Positions 44,156-53,333 of a DNA stretch of 64,000 bases are shown here, one piece after another. This stretch comes from SIG452 sp045638525 (lineage in GTDB: Bacteria > Bacillota > Clostridia > UMGS1840): positions 62,001-126,000 of the forward strand of contig JAZUBQ010000005.1 in assembly GCA_045638525.1 (NCBI GenBank). Direction: 5' to 3'. How positions within the stretch are numbered: position 1 is the stretch's first letter; the number at the start of each line of letters is the position of its first letter. The position numbers were made by a program, and so were the translations under genes. The notes below the pieces were generated by a model. It made no database searches. It was not told the DNA's origin and was given only the letters and a program-made list of their open reading frames with translations.

Positions 44156-45574
44156 ATGAAAAAAAGGCTGACAGCCCTTCTTCTCGCATTATGCATTGTA
44201 TTGGCACTTCCCTTTTCTGCTCATGCAATCAGCATGAACAATAAAAAAGAATTACTGCGCTATATCTATTTTAGTGCAGTAACCAATGCAAAAGCAGATG
44301 TTGATACCGTAGATTTATTCTTAGATACGCTAATGAAGCTGATCGGAGAATCAGACGAAGAATATGAGAAAGCACTAAAATATTTCACACAGTCTATTGA
44401 TGAATACGGGGACTATATTTCCCCCGAAGAATCAGTGGAAGTGGAAGCCGATTTGATGGGGACTTCCGGCGGTATCGGTTCAACCGTAGAAATGCGAAAT
44501 GACAAAATTTATGTAGTGAATATTCTGCCCGGATCTCCATCTGAAAAAATGGGCGTTCAAGTCGGACATGCCATCGTAAAAGTTGACGGAATATCGTTAG
44601 AAGGAATGTCCTTAAATGAAGCTTTAACCTATATTCGTGGGGAAATCGGAACGGAAGTTGTTATTACGTTTGAAGACGTTGCAGGCAATCTCTATGATAT
44701 GATTCTCGTTAGAGATTTGATTGAAATTGCTTCTCTCTCTTATTCCACTTTTACCAATTATCCCAACATCGGCTACATTGAAATCACCAATTTTTCTACC
44801 ACCACAGGTGACGAACTGAGAACTGCAATTACAGAGTTGAAAAGTAAGAATGTAGATAAACTGATTTTGGATTTAAGATACAATGGTGGTGGTGTATTGT
44901 CAGGTGCCATTGACGTTGCCGGTGTATTTTTGGAAGAAGGAAAAGAAATTGTTACCGTTGAACCCAAAGATGAAGAATTAAAGGAAACTTATTATGCATC
45001 CGGACAACTTTTTGACGGAGAAATGATTATTTTAGTTAACGAATATACTGCCAGTGCTTCCGAAGTGGTGACCGGTGCGTTAAAGGATCACGGAAGAGCT
45101 TACGTTTTCGGTGAGATTACTTATGGAAAAGGGACTGTACAAAACCTCTTTCCCCTTCCCTTCTTTGGTGGATATTTTAAATATACCATTGCGGAATATC
45201 TAACTCCCAACAAAACATCAATCAACTATATTGGCATCAAGCCGGATTTAACAGTGTTTAATAAAAGCTATCATCTCACAGAGGAAGAAATCCCCCGGTT
45301 TACATTTGCAAGAGTGATGCGTGTGGGTGATACCGGTGAAGATGTTAAAAACATAAAAACAGCATTAAAAACACTAAACTACCAGTTGAATGATACGGAT
45401 ATCTTTGATACAGATACTTTTAACGCGGTGAAATCATTCCAGAAAAAAACAAATTTATACCCCTATGGTGTCTGTGATTACACAACCCAGCAAGGAATCA
45501 AAAATGCATTATTAGAAACCCTGTTTTTTGAAGATACACAGCTTAATACCGCATTGGAAGAATTAACACAATAA
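44156..45574 (+). CDS. C-terminal processing (S41) peptidase with PDZ and peptidoglycan-binding domains
   Basis: A 472-residue exported protease. A signal peptide (about residues 1-25) leads to a helical N-terminal region, a PDZ domain (about 100-180, GGIGSTVE then ILPGSPSEKMGV), and an S41 core in which NEYTASASEVV holds the catalytic serine and GEITYGKGTVQ the lysine. A PG_binding_1-like module is at about 385-455. It belongs to the CtpA/CtpB type; in spore formers CtpB-like enzymes cleave signalling proteins at the forespore membrane. It ends the long plus-strand operon and has a terminator 5 bases after its stop. Confidence 0.93.
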   Translation: MKKRLTALLLALCIVLALPFSAHAISMNNKKELLRYIYFSAVTNAKADVDTVDLFLDTLMKLIGESDEEYEKALKYFTQSIDEYGDYISPEESVEVEADLMGTSGGIGSTVEMRNDKIYVVNILPGSPSEKMGVQVGHAIVKVDGISLEGMSLNEALTYIRGEIGTEVVITFEDVAGNLYDMILVRDLIEIASLSYSTFTNYPNIGYIEITNFSTTTGDELRTAITELKSKNVDKLILDLRYNGGGVLSGAIDVAGVFLEEGKEIVTVEPKDEELKETYYASGQLFDGEMIILVNEYTASASEVVTGALKDHGRAYVFGEITYGKGTVQNLFPLPFFGGYFKYTIAEYLTPNKTSINYIGIKPDLTVFNKSYHLTEEEIPRFTFARVMRVGDTGEDVKNIKTALKTLNYQLNDTDIFDTDTFNAVKSFQKKTNLYPYGVCDYTTQQGIKNALLETLFFEDTQLNTALEELTQ

Positions 45575-45578
45575 TAGA

Positions 45579-45612
45579 ATGGCTATAGCAAATAAATTTT
45601 GCTATAGCCATT
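45579..45612. terminator. Bidirectional terminator between the S41 peptidase gene and glnA
   Basis: AATGGCTATAGCAAA (45579-45593) pairs with TTTTGCTATAGCCATT (45597-45612). T-rich sequence follows on the plus strand, and the hairpin lies 8 bases after the minus-strand glnA stop. Confidence 0.8.
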
Positions 45613-45620
45613 TCTTATTT

Positions 45621-47045
45621 TTATAAATTATAATATTTTTCAAATTCTGCAGGATGCGGAATTTTTGATAGTTCACTCACCTCTGCACGTTTGGATTTAA
45701 TAAAGTTACAAATGAGTTCTTCCGGGAATACATTGCCTGCAGTCAGATAGTCGTGGTCTTTTTCCAACGCATCCAATGCTTCCTCCAAAGAAGTGGGCAA
45801 ATGTTTTAATTTTGCTTTTTCTTCTTCGGGTAAGTGGAATAAATTCATATCATAGGGTCCCCAACCATTTTCATGAGGGTCGATTTTGTTTTTAATGCCG
45901 TCAATGCCTGCCATCAAAATTGCGGCATAACAGAAATAGGGATTGCAGGTTGCATCAGGATTCCGAAGCTCAAATCGACGAAGTTTGGGTTCCTTTGCAT
46001 AAGCAGGAATTCTGATAACTGCACTACGGTTGGAAGTTGCATAGCCTACAGTAACCGGTGCTTCAAAGCCGGGAACCAGACGTTTGAAGGAGTTGGTGCT
46101 GGGATTGGTGATGGCACACAAAGATGCTATGTGTTTTAACAAACCACCCATAAAATAATGAGCTTCTTTGCTTAAATGAGAGTAACCGTTATCGTCGGAG
46201 AATACAGGCTCTCCGTCTTTTAACAGCAGCATATGAACATGCATACCATTCCCTGCTTCTCCCATAATGGGCTTCGGCATAAAGGTAGCTGACATTCCGT
46301 ATTTTCTTGCTGTATTATGGATGATGTACTTAATCATCATAGTTGCATCTGCCATTTCTGACATTTTACCAAGTTCCGGTTCAATTTCAAACTGTCCACC
46401 GGCACCTACCTCAGGATGATGATAATTTAAACGAATCCCTGCATCTTCCATCAGCATACACATTTCACTTCTTGCTTCGTAAGAAGTATCAAAAGGTTTG
46501 GCAATGTGATAATTCTTTTGCTTTGCAACCACATTTCCAAGTCCTTCCTGATAACTATTCCAATGTGCCTGAGAAGCATCCACAGAAAAACCAACTGAAT
46601 TAGGCGAAACTTCCCAACCTACCTGATCAAACAAATAAAACTCAAATTCAGGAAGAATTAACATCGTATCTGCAATGTCACTGTCTTTCAAATATTGCTC
46701 TGCAGCAAGTACAATATTTCTGGGATATTGTTGTAAGGGACGATTTTTTGGACTATCAATAATCATTGCGTTTCCTGTCATAGATAATGTAGGAATCTCA
46801 CAAAACGGGTCAATCATTGCAGTATCAGGATCAGGAATAAAAACCATATCGCTTTTTTCTACCACAGCATATCCATAGTTGGATGCGTCAAATCCAATAC
46901 CGTTTTGTAATGTTTTTTCAGAAAAATTCCTTGCGGGGATAGTCACGTGACGAAACTGCCCGTTGATGTCAACCATTTTAAAGTCCACCATTTTAATGTC
47001 ATTTTCCTGAATCATTTTCACAATGTCTGCAACTGTTTTTTTCAT
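45621..47045 (-). CDS. glnA: Glutamine synthetase, type I
   Basis: This 474-residue dodecameric enzyme makes glutamine from glutamate, ammonia and ATP. The N-terminal beta-grasp contains DFKMVDINGQFRHVTIP. The catalytic domain shows metal glutamates in EFEFYLFD, EVGAGGQFEIEPE and GNGMHVHM, and the KRLVPGFEAPV and RNRSAVIRIP motifs. Length and C-terminal layout resemble the GSI-beta subtype. The adenylylation site, NLYDLPP in E. coli, reads NLFHLPEE, so the modified tyrosine is replaced by phenylalanine. No glnB or nitrogen regulator is nearby. Confidence 0.97.
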   Translation of the reverse strand: MKKTVADIVKMIQENDIKMVDFKMVDINGQFRHVTIPARNFSEKTLQNGIGFDASNYGYAVVEKSDMVFIPDPDTAMIDPFCEIPTLSMTGNAMIIDSPKNRPLQQYPRNIVLAAEQYLKDSDIADTMLILPEFEFYLFDQVGWEVSPNSVGFSVDASQAHWNSYQEGLGNVVAKQKNYHIAKPFDTSYEARSEMCMLMEDAGIRLNYHHPEVGAGGQFEIEPELGKMSEMADATMMIKYIIHNTARKYGMSATFMPKPIMGEAGNGMHVHMLLLKDGEPVFSDDNGYSHLSKEAHYFMGGLLKHIASLCAITNPSTNSFKRLVPGFEAPVTVGYATSNRSAVIRIPAYAKEPKLRRFELRNPDATCNPYFCYAAILMAGIDGIKNKIDPHENGWGPYDMNLFHLPEEEKAKLKHLPTSLEEALDALEKDHDYLTAGNVFPEELICNFIKSKRAEVSELSKIPHPAEFEKYYNL

Positions 47046-47116
47046 TGAAACTTCCTCCTTGGTTAAAAATATTTTATTTAGTTTATTATCATTCTAAAAT
47101 AATATAAAGCTACAAC

Positions 47117-47155
47117 AAACGGAGCAAACAAATCAAAACTTGTTATGCTCCGTTT
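47117..47155 (-). terminator. Possible terminator stem downstream of the AEC transporter gene
   Basis: AAACGGAGCATAACAA-type arms pair (AAACGGAGCA with TGCTCCGTTT, plus inner AACAA/TTGTT) around a short loop, about 20 bases after the transporter stop. No strong T tract follows, so termination efficiency is doubtful. It may instead lie in the glnA leader region. Confidence 0.4.
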
Positions 47156-47174
47156 ATATCAAATTCCTATAAAA

Positions 47175-48143
47175 TTATAGCCAAACCACAAACACAAGAT
47201 ACATCAAAGGTAAAGTAATCATAGACAATGTGCTGGAAACCATAACCATAGACGCACCTGTTTTCGGGTCTCCTCCAAAGGCGGTAGGAAATACAATGGT
47301 GTTTAATCCGATGGGAGTTGCGAAAGTAAATAACGCCAAAGTCATAATTTCTTTGGGTGTTCCCAAAAGGGTTAATACCAACATAATTAATGCAGGCAAC
47401 AAAATCAATCTGAAGAAAGATAATACATATATTTTTGCATTGGCAAACACCTGTTTAATGTCATAACCTGCAATAATGACCCCTGCCAAAATCATAGCAA
47501 GAGGACCATACACATCCCCTGCACTTTTTAAAGCATTGGACACAAAAGAAGGAATATATTTGGACAATCCGGTTAATCCAAGGAAAATCCCAACAAATAA
47601 CGCAATAATCTGAGGTTTTGTGAGCGCTTTTTTCAAGTTTGTAAAGAACGAATCGTTCTGGTCTTTTGGAACCAAAACATACATTCCCCACACCAGACAC
47701 ACCATTTCAATCAAAGAAGTAAACAAAGTGTGTTTATACAGCATTGTTTCGCCAAATACAGACTTAATCAAAAACATGCCCATAAACCCGTAATTACCAA
47801 AAGTCAAAGCATATTTATAGATATTACGAGAATATTCTTTCTTAGTATCTCCTTTTGACTTCGGAACAAAAAGACGAGAAAGCGGATATGAAAGCAATAA
47901 CGCACATACAGCAATCCCCAACCCATATAATAAAAGCACATAATCATTTTTAAATGCTTCAATTGTACATTGAGAGGATTGCACATATAATAACAAACCG
48001 GGACCGAAAACAAAAGTTTCCAATTTTGCAATTACTTTATCAGCATTCTCTGCAAGGTCGGTTTTCTTACGAAGAACATAGCCCACTAAAATCAAAGTGA
48101 ACATTGTTAACATTTGTTTGAGTGTTAAACCAAAGACGTCCAT
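47175..48143 (-). CDS. AEC (auxin efflux carrier) family transporter
   Basis: A 322-residue membrane protein with about ten hydrophobic segments arranged as two inverted five-helix halves. The glycine/proline-rich breaks seen in AEC carriers are present (FGNYGFMGMFL; then FATPIGLNTIVFPTAFGG). Bacterial relatives export or import malate, malonate or amino acids; the substrate here is unknown. It is a single-gene unit with its own promoter. Confidence 0.9.
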   Translation of the reverse strand: MDVFGLTLKQMLTMFTLILVGYVLRKKTDLAENADKVIAKLETFVFGPGLLLYVQSSQCTIEAFKNDYVLLLYGLGIAVCALLLSYPLSRLFVPKSKGDTKKEYSRNIYKYALTFGNYGFMGMFLIKSVFGETMLYKHTLFTSLIEMVCLVWGMYVLVPKDQNDSFFTNLKKALTKPQIIALFVGIFLGLTGLSKYIPSFVSNALKSAGDVYGPLAMILAGVIIAGYDIKQVFANAKIYVLSFFRLILLPALIMLVLTLLGTPKEIMTLALFTFATPIGLNTIVFPTAFGGDPKTGASMVMVSSTLSMITLPLMYLVFVVWL

Positions 48144-48176
48144 TTTTTTCTCCTTAGAATCTATATTTTGCTAAAC

Positions 48177-48205
48177 ATTATACCATAAAAAACACAATTT
48201 GACAA
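48177..48205 (-). promoter_or_regulatory. Sigma-A promoter of the AEC transporter gene
   Basis: Minus strand TTGTCA (48205-48200) and TATAAT (48182-48177), 17-base spacer, about 35 bases before the start. Confidence 0.77.
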
Positions 48206-48263
48206 TAGGTAACAAAAAAAGTTTCCTGATTTTTTTGATTTTTTCATAATTTCATAAAAACTA

Positions 48264-48292
48264 TTGACTAATGTTTTAAAATAGTGTAAAAT
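48264..48292 (+). promoter_or_regulatory. Sigma-A promoter of tRNA-Arg
   Basis: TTGACT (48264-48269) and TAAAAT (48287-48292) with a 17-base spacer, 17 bases before the mature tRNA 5' end. Confidence 0.8.
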
Positions 48293-48309
48293 ATAACAGC
48301 TATGAATGA

Positions 48310-48386
48310 GCGCCTGTAGCTCAGTTGGATAGAGTATCAGACTCCGACTCTGAAGGTCGTGCGTTCGAATCGCATCAGGCGTACCA
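48310..48386 (+). tRNA. tRNA-Arg, anticodon CCG
   Basis: A complete cloverleaf: acceptor arm GCGCCTG pairs with CAGGCGT (one G-T pair), the D arm is GCTC/GAGT, and the anticodon arm is TCAGA/TCTGA with loop CTCCGAC, so the anticodon CCG reads CGG arginine codons. The T arm is GTGCG/CGCAT around TTCGAAT. The discriminator is A and the 3' CCA is encoded (48384-48386). Confidence 0.97.
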
Positions 48387-48394
48387 TAACAAAG

Positions 48395-48425
48395 AAAAAG
48401 CTACACCCTAACCGTGTAGCTTTTT
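48395..48425 (+). terminator. Terminator of the tRNA gene
   Basis: AAAAAGCTACAC (48395-48406) pairs with GTGTAGCTTTTT (48414-48425) and lies just after the tRNA. The trmO ribosome binding site follows closely. Confidence 0.88.
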
Positions 48426-48448
48426 CTATCCTAAAAAGAGGAATGATA

Positions 48449-49117
48449 ATGGAAATTATTGCAAAAATCGAAACCAAATATACCGAAAAATTTGGAATTC
48501 CCCGTCAAAGTGGATTGGTGGAAAACGAAGGTCGGATTGTTTTTGAAAAAAAATATCGGGTTCCGGAAGCATTTCGAGGACTGGAAGACTTTTCTCACAT
48601 CTGGATTCTGTGGCAGTTTTCAGAAGCCAAGCAAGATAACTGGTCACCTACCGTACGCCCTCCGCTGTTAGGTGGAAACAAACGAATCGGAGTCTTTGCA
48701 ACACGTTCCCCCTATCGCCCTAACTCTATCGGACTATCCTGTGTGAAGTTGGAGAGAATTGAATTTACAAAATCAGATGGACCTGTTTTATATGTTTGCG
48801 GAGCCGATTTATTAAACGGTACGCCTATTTATGATATCAAACCCTATCTTCCCTATGCAGACAGTTTTCCCGATGCTATAGGCGGATTTACTGAACATTT
48901 GGCAGAACGTAAACTTGAAGTAAGAATCCAATCAGAAGAATTTAATAATTTGCCCGAAAGTTTGCAACAAGAAATTGTTTCCGTGTTATCTCACGATCCA
49001 AGACCCTCTTATCAGGATGATGACAAAGTTTATGGTATTAAATATAGTCAATATGAAATTAAATTTCAAGTAAAAGAGCAAATACTAACTGTGATTTCAA
49101 TCGAATCCCAATTATAA
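48449..49117 (+). CDS. trmO: tRNA-Thr(GGU) m6t6A37 methyltransferase TrmO-like (TsaA/UPF0066)
   Basis: A 222-residue SAM-dependent methyltransferase that N6-methylates t6A37 in certain threonine tRNAs. ATG 48449 is chosen for the GAGGA ribosome binding site; the longer frame would run back into the tRNA gene. The motif GVFATRSPYRPNSIGLS is the family signature, and GLEDFSHIWILWQF and ADLLNGTPIYDIKPYLPYAD are also typical. The length is close to the E. coli protein. It may be transcribed by read-through from the tRNA promoter, since no separate promoter is seen. Confidence 0.92.
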   Translation: MEIIAKIETKYTEKFGIPRQSGLVENEGRIVFEKKYRVPEAFRGLEDFSHIWILWQFSEAKQDNWSPTVRPPLLGGNKRIGVFATRSPYRPNSIGLSCVKLERIEFTKSDGPVLYVCGADLLNGTPIYDIKPYLPYADSFPDAIGGFTEHLAERKLEVRIQSEEFNNLPESLQQEIVSVLSHDPRPSYQDDDKVYGIKYSQYEIKFQVKEQILTVISIESQL

Positions 49118-49155
49118 AAAATAACTCTTGGTTACAAACCAAGAGTTATTTTTTT
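49116..49155. terminator. Bidirectional terminator between trmO and the oxidoreductase gene
   Basis: AAATAACTCTTGGTT pairs with AACCAAGAGTTATTT around a 4-base loop, with A and T tracts on either side, between two converging genes. Confidence 0.92.
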
Positions 49156-49160
49156 AGGAA

Positions 49161-50180
49161 TTAATAGTCAAAACCGTATTTTTTAGCAATTTCACGAATG
49201 CTTACTTCTTTGCCCTGAATACCGGCTTCTTTCTGCGCTTCCATCAAAAGTGTGGAAATGATTGCAGATTCCGGTTTGTTTTCAGGTTCAACTTCACCGC
49301 GAGTTGCACGAATGAAGTGATCCAGCTGTGCACGATATACATCTTCAAAAACACGAGTTCCGTCGATAATTTCAGTTTTGCCGTCGATGGTTCCAAAGAT
49401 AATTTCTGCAGTATCAAAGTTTCCTTTTACATAACCTTTGTCCCCAACGATTTCAATCGCATGTACCTGAGGATGCTGAATGTAGTCAAAATGACAGTTA
49501 GCAGCCATACTTCCATCTTCCCAACGATACAGAGTATCAATGGAATTTTGGGGAGATGACAGTGCCATATCACCAAGCTTTGCAGCATTGGTATATGCAT
49601 AATCCGGAACAGAACCGGTGAAATAATGCAATAAATCACTATCGTGAATACAATCCATTGCCAATGAATAAGGAGTATGCTCCTGATGTTTGGTTACAGA
49701 ACATAATAAAATGTTATGAGAAGAAAATCTGTTGGTAAAATGAACAATGTTACCAAGTTTTCCTTCATCAACCAATGCTTTCATTTTACGGATGAAGGGG
49801 TCGAAACGGAACATAAAGCCAACAGAAAATACTTTATCGCTTTCTTTTGCACGATTCAGCATTTTCACACAGTCTTCCATGGTGTCGCTCATGGGTTTTT
49901 CGCAGAATACATGTAAACCTGCATCCAAAGCTTCAATCGCCATTTTAGAATGCATCTGATGCGGAGTTGCAATTAAAGCAGCATCCGGTTTTTCAGCTGC
50001 GATTGCATCCTGCATAGAAGCATACAGATTTAAGTCCGGATAATTTTCTGTCATAAAATCTTTACTTGCCGGGCTGGGGTCAACCACGCTCAACAAAACA
50101 TCATCTCTTTCAGCCAGCAGTCTTAAATGACGTCTGCCGATACTACCAATACCTACAACACAAATTTTTGTTTGATTCAT
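49161..50180 (-). CDS. Gfo/Idh/MocA-family oxidoreductase
   Basis: A 339-residue NAD(P)-dependent dehydrogenase for a sugar or inositol-like substrate. The Rossmann motif GIGSIGRRH is at about residues 10-18, and the family motif CEKPMS with the catalytic lysine is present. The later HDSDLLHYF region corresponds to the active-site DxxxH area. It follows the SDR gene by 31 bases, so the two likely act in one pathway. The substrate is unknown. Confidence 0.9.
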   Translation of the reverse strand: MNQTKICVVGIGSIGRRHLRLLAERDDVLLSVVDPSPASKDFMTENYPDLNLYASMQDAIAAEKPDAALIATPHQMHSKMAIEALDAGLHVFCEKPMSDTMEDCVKMLNRAKESDKVFSVGFMFRFDPFIRKMKALVDEGKLGNIVHFTNRFSSHNILLCSVTKHQEHTPYSLAMDCIHDSDLLHYFTGSVPDYAYTNAAKLGDMALSSPQNSIDTLYRWEDGSMAANCHFDYIQHPQVHAIEIVGDKGYVKGNFDTAEIIFGTIDGKTEIIDGTRVFEDVYRAQLDHFIRATRGEVEPENKPESAIISTLLMEAQKEAGIQGKEVSIREIAKKYGFDY

Positions 50181-50211
50181 TTTCTTATCTCCTTGTTGTC
50201 TTGTTCTCTTC

Positions 50212-51012
50212 TTACCAGTTGGTTAAACCACCGTCAACCACAATGTTGGTTCCGGTCATATAGGAAGATGCATCTGAACATAACAGAACGATACCTCCCT
50301 GTAATTCTTCTGGTTTACCGGTACGTTTCAACATAGCTTTTGCACTTAATCTTCCAATAAAGTCCATATCAGTTTTGGGTCCGATATTGGGGAATGCACC
50401 GGGAGTTAAGCTGTTTACTCGGATATTATGACGTGCTAAAGCAGATGCACAATATCTGGTATACTGCAGAATGCCGGCTTTACCGGTGCTGTATGCAGGA
50501 TGATTCCAGTCGATATTGTCACCATAAATATCAAAGTCAGGAGCAACAATACCATACATAGAACCGATGTTTACGATGTTACCGCCGCCGTTTGCTTTAA
50601 AGTGCGGAATAATTTCTCTGGTGCAACGGAATACAGAGTGTAAAATACCGTCAATCATACCTTCCCAAATAGGATCGGGAGTGGAATCCAGACGATATTC
50701 AATTTTACCGTCAATGGGTTTCGGCGGATAAACTGCACAGTTAACCAAAACATCAATTCTTTTTAATAAAGAAATTGCTTCTGCAAACGATTTTTTGATT
50801 GCTTCGGGATCACTTAAATCATAAGAAGAGAAAATCAGTTTCCCGTTTTGTTTATAAACATCAAAAGATTCGTCGTAACGGTCTGTTCTTGCAGGAACAA
50901 AAACGGTTGCGCCGTGATCCAGTAATGCTTTTACCATTGCGCTACCTAAAAATCCGGTACCGCCGGTAAAAATCACATTTTTGTTTTCCATTGAAAAAAG
51001 ATTGCTTGCCAT
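50212..51012 (-). CDS. Short-chain dehydrogenase/reductase
   Basis: A 266-residue classical SDR. ATG 51012 is preferred, 9 bases after AAAGGTGAG. The cofactor motif TGGTGFLG, the catalytic serine in NIGSMYG and the YSTGK tyrosine-lysine pair are intact, as is the C-terminal IVVDGGLTNW. The MYGIVAPDFDIY stretch reminds me of SDRs acting on activated or acidic sugars, but this is weak. It shares an operon with the Gfo/Idh/MocA gene and has a promoter-like sequence after araC. Confidence 0.9.
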   Translation of the reverse strand: MASNLFSMENKNVIFTGGTGFLGSAMVKALLDHGATVFVPARTDRYDESFDVYKQNGKLIFSSYDLSDPEAIKKSFAEAISLLKRIDVLVNCAVYPPKPIDGKIEYRLDSTPDPIWEGMIDGILHSVFRCTREIIPHFKANGGGNIVNIGSMYGIVAPDFDIYGDNIDWNHPAYSTGKAGILQYTRYCASALARHNIRVNSLTPGAFPNIGPKTDMDFIGRLSAKAMLKRTGKPEELQGGIVLLCSDASSYMTGTNIVVDGGLTNW

Positions 51013-51054
51013 AGTGTACGTCTCACCTTTCATTTTAAAATTGATATTAAAATT

Positions 51055-51083
51055 ATTGTATCATAATTTATTATAATTAACAA
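51055..51083 (-). promoter_or_regulatory. Candidate promoter of the SDR-oxidoreductase pair
   Basis: Minus strand TTGTTA (51083-51078) and TACAAT (51060-51055), 17-base spacer, in the only sizeable gap of this locus. The AraC-type protein encoded just upstream is an obvious candidate regulator. Confidence 0.52.
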
Positions 51084-51118
51084 GTGTATAAACAGGAAGT
51101 ATTTAATAAAAAAATGTC

Positions 51119-51910
51119 CTATTTATGTTTTGGGTAATCACCAAAGAAATTTTTATATGCAGTTTTAAACGATGCTACGGAAGTATATCCGACAGATTCG
51201 GCAATTTCTTCTAATGTAGTGTTTCCGCTCATTAACATCGCCTGCGCCATATTCATTCGTGAGTTTAGAAGTATTGTGGAAAAAGTGCTGTTATACGTTT
51301 CTTTTAAGATTCTGGTTAACTGTCGTTCACAAACACCAATTTTTGCAGCAAGTTGTTGTTTACTGCAATCAGCTGTTCGCGCCTGAACATTGAAAAACTC
51401 TTCCAAAAGCGCAATTCGTTCGTCATCTAATGTTTGAACAGATACACCAACAGCATCGCCTTCCGAATAAAACAGCTGAGCCAACTTAACAAAAAACAAT
51501 CGCAACTCTGCTTTTATCTGTTCATCCATCCCAAATCCCTTGTGAGTCAACGCATCTAAAACAGATTCAATTCTTGAAATTCCATCAAATGTATCTTTAA
51601 CTTCAATTTCACGGTTCACTTTTGAAATAATCTGACAAATATCTTTTGTTTCATCTTTCGTAAAACTGAACAAAAACGAGCAAATCCGACCACTGACTTT
51701 CGTTTTAGAGACATGTTCCGTCAAAGGTGGAGTGATGATAAAATACACTTCTCCATCTCGTCTGGTGCAAACAATCTCATAACATGGATGTGTATGCTTT
51801 CTTGGGGGACGATGGCTCCCTTGAAAGAAGTGACTTGTCAGATATACTTCTATCCCGGGTAGGAAAATACATATAGGTCTTCGATAGAAAATTTCCATAT
51901 CATCAAACAC
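51119..51910 (-). CDS. AraC-family transcriptional regulator
   Basis: A 263-residue regulator. The N-terminal half (about 1-150) is a cupin-like sensing domain with HTHPCYEIVC. The C-terminal 100 residues hold the two helix-turn-helix motifs, with the second near TLEEIAESVGYTSVASFKTAYKNFFGDYP. It sits between the NSS transporter and the SDR genes, and probably senses a ligand handled by this locus. Confidence 0.93.
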   Translation of the reverse strand: MFDDMEIFYRRPICIFLPGIEVYLTSHFFQGSHRPPRKHTHPCYEIVCTRRDGEVYFIITPPLTEHVSKTKVSGRICSFLFSFTKDETKDICQIISKVNREIEVKDTFDGISRIESVLDALTHKGFGMDEQIKAELRLFFVKLAQLFYSEGDAVGVSVQTLDDERIALLEEFFNVQARTADCSKQQLAAKIGVCERQLTRILKETYNSTFSTILLNSRMNMAQAMLMSGNTTLEEIAESVGYTSVASFKTAYKNFFGDYPKHK

Positions 51911-51925
51911 TCCTTTTTTAATTTT

Positions 51926-53293
51926 TTATTTGAAATAATTGATAATACCCAAAACAAAAATTATAAAAATAATTGTGGGTAACACATAGGTCATATATCC
52001 TTTCATCCAATTAGGAAGTTTTAAACCTTTTCCGGTATTTGCTTCTTGGGTCAATTTATCCCAGCCAAATCCCTTCCGGTTAACTGCAAAGATAATATAA
52101 ACCAGAGAACCTACCGGCAAGATTATGTTAGAAACCAAGAAATCTTCCAAATCCATCAAATTGGAATTTTGTCCAAAAGGATGAATAAAACTTAAAAGAT
52201 TAAATCCTAAAATACAAGGCATTACCAGAACAAACATTAAAATTCCGTTCACAAGACAAGCTTTTTTACGACTCATGTTTGTTAAATCCAAAGTACAGGA
52301 AATAATGTTTTCAAACACTGCAAACACGGTGGAAAGTGCAGCAAAGCTCATAAAGATAAAGAAGAAGCTTCCCCAAATTCTTCCTCCTGCCATATGATTG
52401 AAAATATTAGGTAACGTCACAAAAATGAGCGGAGGTCCACTTTCTACATTCACGTTGTACGCAAAACATGCAGGAAAGATAATCAGCCCCGACGCAATGG
52501 CAACAAAAGTATCAAGTAATGAAATGGTTAATGATTCTCCCATCAAGGATCGGTCTTTTCCGATATAGCTTCCAAAAATCGCCATAGAACCCATACCGAT
52601 ACTTAAAGTGAAAAACGCCTGATTCATTGCCGCAACAATAACATTGATAAGACCGTGTTCTTGAATTTTCGATGCATCAGGTAACAGATAAAAGGCCAAA
52701 CCTTCTTGTCCGCCGGCTAAAAAGATGCTGTTAATCGCTAATACAATCATAATACCAAGAAGTGCAAGCATCATCCATTTTGTTACTTTTTCCAAACCAT
52801 TCTGAACACCGATGGAACAAACAAAAAATCCGATTATAATGACGATACCGGTGTATATAATCAAAGAAACAGGATCTGCGCAAACCTGGTTAAAAACGCC
52901 TCCGATTGCAGCTGCATCCATTCCCGAAAAAGCACCTTTTGCCGTCAGTACAAAATATTGCAACATCCAGCCGGCAACCACAGTATAAAACATCATCAAC
53001 AGGTAATTCCCTGCCATTGCAACATACCCGTGCCAATGCCATTTTTGCCCAGGTTGTTCTAAAGCGTCATATAATTTTACAGGACTTCTCCCTGCTGCAC
53101 GCCCCAATGAAAACTCAACGGTCAATGCAGGAACACCCATTAGTAATAAAAAAACAAGATAAATTAAAACAAATAATCCGCCACCATACTGTCCGGCAAT
53201 ATACGGGAATTTCCATACATTCCCAATTCCGATAGCACAACCTGCACTAATTAAAATAAATCCAAGTCGACTACCTAATTTTTCTCTCTGCAT
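51926..53293 (-). CDS. Sodium:neurotransmitter symporter (NSS/SNF) family transporter
   Basis: A 455-residue LeuT-fold transporter with about eleven membrane segments. The signature GCAIGIGNVWKFPYIAGQYGG in helix 1 is present (sodium and substrate site), as is GRAAGRSP. Bacterial members carry amino acids or tryptamine-like compounds with sodium. The ligand is not evident. It lies between ygjV and araC with short gaps. Confidence 0.94.
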   Translation of the reverse strand: MQREKLGSRLGFILISAGCAIGIGNVWKFPYIAGQYGGGLFVLIYLVFLLLMGVPALTVEFSLGRAAGRSPVKLYDALEQPGQKWHWHGYVAMAGNYLLMMFYTVVAGWMLQYFVLTAKGAFSGMDAAAIGGVFNQVCADPVSLIIYTGIVIIIGFFVCSIGVQNGLEKVTKWMMLALLGIMIVLAINSIFLAGGQEGLAFYLLPDASKIQEHGLINVIVAAMNQAFFTLSIGMGSMAIFGSYIGKDRSLMGESLTISLLDTFVAIASGLIIFPACFAYNVNVESGPPLIFVTLPNIFNHMAGGRIWGSFFFIFMSFAALSTVFAVFENIISCTLDLTNMSRKKACLVNGILMFVLVMPCILGFNLLSFIHPFGQNSNLMDLEDFLVSNIILPVGSLVYIIFAVNRKGFGWDKLTQEANTGKGLKLPNWMKGYMTYVLPTIIFIIFVLGIINYFK

Positions 53294-53333
53294 AAAATGT
53301 TCTCCTTCTTATGTTTGAAATAAAGTCTTACCA

